Origin: Ciona intestinalis | Lineage: Eukaryota > Chordata > Ascidiacea > Phlebobranchia > Cionidae | DNA: 64,000 nt | Assembly: GCF_000224145.3 (NCBI RefSeq) | Contig: NC_020177.2 | Coordinates: forward strand, 3,241,649 to 3,305,648 | Reading direction: 5' to 3' | Part shown: positions 60,628-64,000 of the stretch, in pieces | Position numbering within the stretch: the stretch's first letter is position 1 | Layout: each line of letters begins with the position of its first letter | Made by a program: the position numbers and the translations under genes | The notes under the pieces: generated by a model | What the model was told of the DNA's origin: nothing | The model's database searches: none | The model's input: only the letters and a program-made list of their open reading frames with translations

Positions 60628-63211
60628 GCAGCTGGCATGCTTGGTGGAGGGGGTGGGGGGGGTATATTGGACCCAGAAGAAGGGGGAGGGGGTGGCGGGG
60701 GTGCGTTACCCCCTAATACTGGTGGTGGTGGTGGGGGTATATTGGGGTTCGGGGGTATTCCTCCATTCATTGGGGGCGGAGAGGGTGGGGCAGGGAGCCC
60801 TGTAGGTGGGGGTGGGGGGTAATCCACGGGGGGTGGACCGTCCGGAAAGTAAGGGGGTGGGTTGTCCGTTATATAAGGGGGTAGGGGGCTCGATTGGGAG
60901 TTCTTCATGTACCCATCGTCAGGAGAGGGGAACCCGTCGCTCTGGGGAGGTGGTGGTGGGGTCATGGTGTATGACTCGGGGGAAGGGGAGCTAAAAATAA
61001 AAGTTTTTTGGTTGATAAGCACATACAAAAATATTAATATCAATGTGTTATTTTCTGGTTAATAACAGAAGAAATTTAAAAAAATAGTTTTTTTTTTGAT
61101 AAATATAAATTAAGATGATAGTTTTTTCTGAATAAAAATCTCAAATTTGCCTTTAAACTTGTTTGGTTTAAAAAAACGAGGAAAAGATAATCAAATTTTC
61201 ATATTTCATTCTTTTGTTAAAAGTGAAAACAGCTGTTAACTGTACAGTAAGATTCAATCATGTTTTCTTTTTTTTGTAAAATATTTATTTAGTTATTTCT
61301 ACATTTCAGTACAATATATGAAATTATACTATGTATGCCTTGGTTCGTAAGCTTTTAAGTGCCATGCATAATGTGACTTAGGATTAAGTTGTATAACCTT
61401 CTTATTTAAACACTGGTGATTAACAAAGCATAATAGGAACTATGACGTCATATTGAATAAGGAAGTGCCGTATAAGCCGTATCGGTTCATTGTTCATTAT
61501 ATTAAGGAAAACACAATATATACAAAACTAAAATCTGTACATTTAAAGTAGTGGTTTTGGATTTTATAACAGTTTTGACTTTCTGGCTAATGACAATATT
61601 TTTCATTTTTAGGGCGTAAAAAGTAGTTTTGACATGGAAAAAAATAGTTTTGACTGTTTTGGGGTATATGTATGTGTATATATATATATATATGTGTGTA
61701 TTTTATATTTTAATCCTAAGCTGGTTGGCAAAATTCATGGCGAAAAAGCCAAAACAGGTAAACAAACTTTTTTCAGAAAAAAAAACTTCCTCTTTGGCGT
61801 AAAATAAAGACATGATTTTTCGTCAAAAAGTTGAACAGGCCATCAGCAAGCAAAAATCCAGAAGAGCCAAAATACAAAAATACAAACTTAATTTGTAAAA
61901 CAATGACTTACTTTGTTGCTGGAGCCTCCTTTTGTACGTGATTAATTTGTGGGGAATTTGATTCAATGAATTCAACACCCTGTTGCATTTGTTGAGCTTT
62001 CAGCCGAGATTTTGGGATTGCTTTACGAACTGGTTGATTTTGTCGGAACCCAGGTTGGCTCGACGCTGCACAGAAGGGGGGATTTACGCGAAGAACTTTT
62101 TAGGGGTTAGTAGCTTTGATATTTTTTTAGGGGTTAGTAGTTTTGATACTTTTTTTTAGGGGTTAGTAGTTTTGATACTTTTTTTTAGGGTTTAGTAGTT
62201 TTGATACTGTTCTGCTAGTTATGCTCTTGGCAGGTGCATGGGGGTATAAGATTTGCAGCCATGGCTAGCAGTATAATAAACATTAAATGACATAAAACAA
62301 TACGTAGCTACTTTTCATGAAATAAAAATAAACAAAACAACTATTTTTAAAAAATGCCACTGTCGCATATTTTGATTTATTTAACCCCAACTTCAAAAAA
62401 AAGGTACTAAAACCTCAAAATACTGATCAATTTGGGTCTTACCTCCCGTTTTCTCTGTTCCCTCCTCTTTTCCTTCGCCTCCCTCATCTCTTTCTGCATC
62501 GCTTCCCTCCATAAGTTGAAGAAATAATCGGGATCGGTGTAAATCTTCAGAGCATCTCTGTCATCATCTCTGAAAGGAGGAAAAAACCTTTAAACTGATT
62601 TTTACCAGCGAAAATGATTTTTAAACGCATATTGCGAGTAAAGAAAACTATGGTGGAAGTACAGTTTCACTTTTAAGAGCCTAATCATTTTCGGGTATTA
62701 TTTTTACAGTTTTTAGATGGTAACAGCACCATAAAGCATCAAAACCTATTTTATAAACTAGATTTAACAATATTGCGCTAAAATAAGCTAACTCAATGTT
62801 GATACGCGCAAAAAAAACAATGACCATGCAAAATAACGCCGTTAGCGAGTTATCAATGACGAGTTAATGCGAATCGCTATTTCGCATTAACTTTTTACCG
62901 TGCAAAAAGGGTATTACTGAATTACCGACTTTTGCTAAATTATTCTTTAGGTCTAAAAATAACTTTTAAATATTGGCCTTATTATTTAATCACTGGTACT
63001 TTACATATATATTAGATAACGCTTTTGAATAATAAATAAATGTAAAATATAATTCACCTGAATTGGTTGAGATCTTGGAGTGGAGGGGGTTTATCAGCTT
63101 GATTATAAGTTTCAATCAACGTAGCTGGAAGAGACTCCCTTGAAACAACTTGTTGATCTGTTGTCCCACTTGATCGGAATGCTTTTCTCATGTTTATGTC
63201 ATGGAGGGAAA
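60628..63211 (-). CDS. WAVE/WASF family actin regulator, partial
   Basis: WAVE proteins sit in the WAVE regulatory complex and activate Arp2/3 below Rac. Readable exons: 63058-63211 (SLHDINMRKAFRSS, QADKPPPLQDLNQFR), 62443-62569 (YTDPDYFFNLWREAM, then a basic Lys/Arg-Glu run), about 61912-62065 (QPVRKAIPKSRLKAQQ) and 60628-60990 (poly-Pro region with several runs of six or more prolines). The first two match vertebrate WASF by memory (VSLQDINMKKAF, YTDPSYFFDLWKEKM). The N-terminal WAVE homology domain lies beyond 64000. The WH2/central/acidic region should follow the poly-Pro exon but falls in the gap or on another contig. The junction between the second and third exons is out of phase as I read it, so a small exon or another acceptor is missing there. 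Confidence 0.9.
62090..62215. repeat. 30-bp tandem repeat in a WAVE intron
   Basis: Four units of TTTAGGGGTTAGTAGTTTTGATACTTTT with little variation, beside the third readable WAVE exon and close to its acceptor. Confidence 0.8.
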
Positions 63212-64000
63212 CTGGGGATAAAGGATTTATTGAAACCAGTGTTTTATAATGGTAGGTAACCCATAGGTGCCAAACTTGGGGTGAAGGGGGGCAGACCTAC
63301 TCTGGCATTTTTTACACTGTATTTAATCAATGAGAACCAAGACGTGAGTTTTGTACCACAGGAACGTGCGTCTAACTATCACTGGCTATCCTACTTTATT
63401 GAATGCTTAACACCTATAGGCAAATTCCTCTTAGAGAAAAATATTGCTTAGAAACATTTGTTTTTTTTTCAAGGAAGAAATGTTAAAACGGAATTAGAAA
63501 ATAGTGACAAAAAATTGTTTTTTTCCAGCATTTATTTCAAACTTGTCTGCCACTGTTTTTAACCCAAGAGTCATTTGAATTGTTTGTTTTAACAAATTAT
63601 TTTATAACTATGCCTGCTGCTGCTGCATGTAATATGTTTACAATTTACATTTTAGTGCTAAATTTCGCCAAATTTTTAAGACCATTATACACTAAGGCAA
63701 ATCATATGAATTTTGTTTATATAGTTTAAAAAAGGACCTGTGTCCAAAATGACTTAAAATAGGAGATTTTCTTTTACAATTCCCTTGAAAAAAGGAAGTA
63801 GAAAGTTTAGCATTACCCAGCAAATATGTTGGTAAAATGTTTAATATCTTCTTAAAAACGCATCGTTTGCAAACAATGAAAGTAAATGAAATATTTAGAG
63901 ACAGCAGCTTTACAACGCTTTATTACACTGACCAAACAAGTTAATTAGTTATTGCCTGCCCTGGGCAAATGGGATTGCCTGAAACGAAAGTTGGCAGAAT
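63212..64000. other. WAVE intron, right edge of the window
   Basis: AT-rich sequence upstream of the exon at 63058-63211. I see no further exon, RNA gene or clear repeat; earlier WAVE exons must lie to the right. Confidence 0.5.

Noticed and set aside
60637..60994. Gly-rich plus-strand open frames
   Set aside because: Antisense of the WAVE poly-Pro exon; glycine runs are the complement of proline codons.

Overview
This is an intron-rich, AT-rich animal nuclear sequence. Small spliced genes, about 190-bp MITE-like inverted repeats, tRNA-derived SINE pieces and conserved metazoan proteins (CFAP95, WAVE, aminopeptidase N) fit a compact invertebrate chordate genome such as the sea squirt Ciona. 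The species is inference; the animal origin is not in doubt. It is a draft assembly with four N gaps (4757-4806, 52894-53018, 58493-58542, 60503-60627). I rebuilt exon chains by hand from splice sites, phase and protein similarity.

Layout. 1-5564 (-): 5' two-thirds or less of a membrane M1 aminopeptidase (APN-like), running off the left edge. 6489-7871 (+): small three-exon gene of unknown function with an internal 18-residue repeat. 8011-9802 and 10924-14009 (-): tandem pair of atypical seven-transmembrane receptors with the same exon plan. 14515-17115 (+): CFAP95 (C9orf135), a ciliary gene with an RFX X-box-like palindrome about 85 bp upstream. 17588-20707 (-): glyoxylate/hydroxypyruvate reductase (GRHPR), convergent with CFAP95. 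22224-26966 (-): short type II membrane relative of glucosidase II beta with two LDLa-like modules and an MRH lectin domain. 28512-58926 (-): a gene of about 30 kb and some 70 exons for a secreted VWF/gel-forming-mucin-type protein of roughly 3,150 residues (signal peptide, D1, D2, D3, a long Cys-rich module array, D4, C8, TIL, cystine knot). 60628 to the right edge (-): part of a WAVE/WASF gene, with its C-terminal VCA region missing at a gap.

The genes do not form a single pathway; this is an ordinary eukaryotic neighbourhood. The points most worth a second look are the VWF/mucin-like gene, which has about 1,400 residues of Cys-rich modules where mucins carry a Ser/Thr-rich tract and has lost the CGLC motif in D1 and D2; an apparently false 2.7-kb duplication inside it created by unmerged contig ends; the ciliary X-box; the receptor pair; the membrane MRH protein; a 76-bp triplication of an exon tail with its splice donor; and minisatellites built around the CRE palindrome TGACGTCA.
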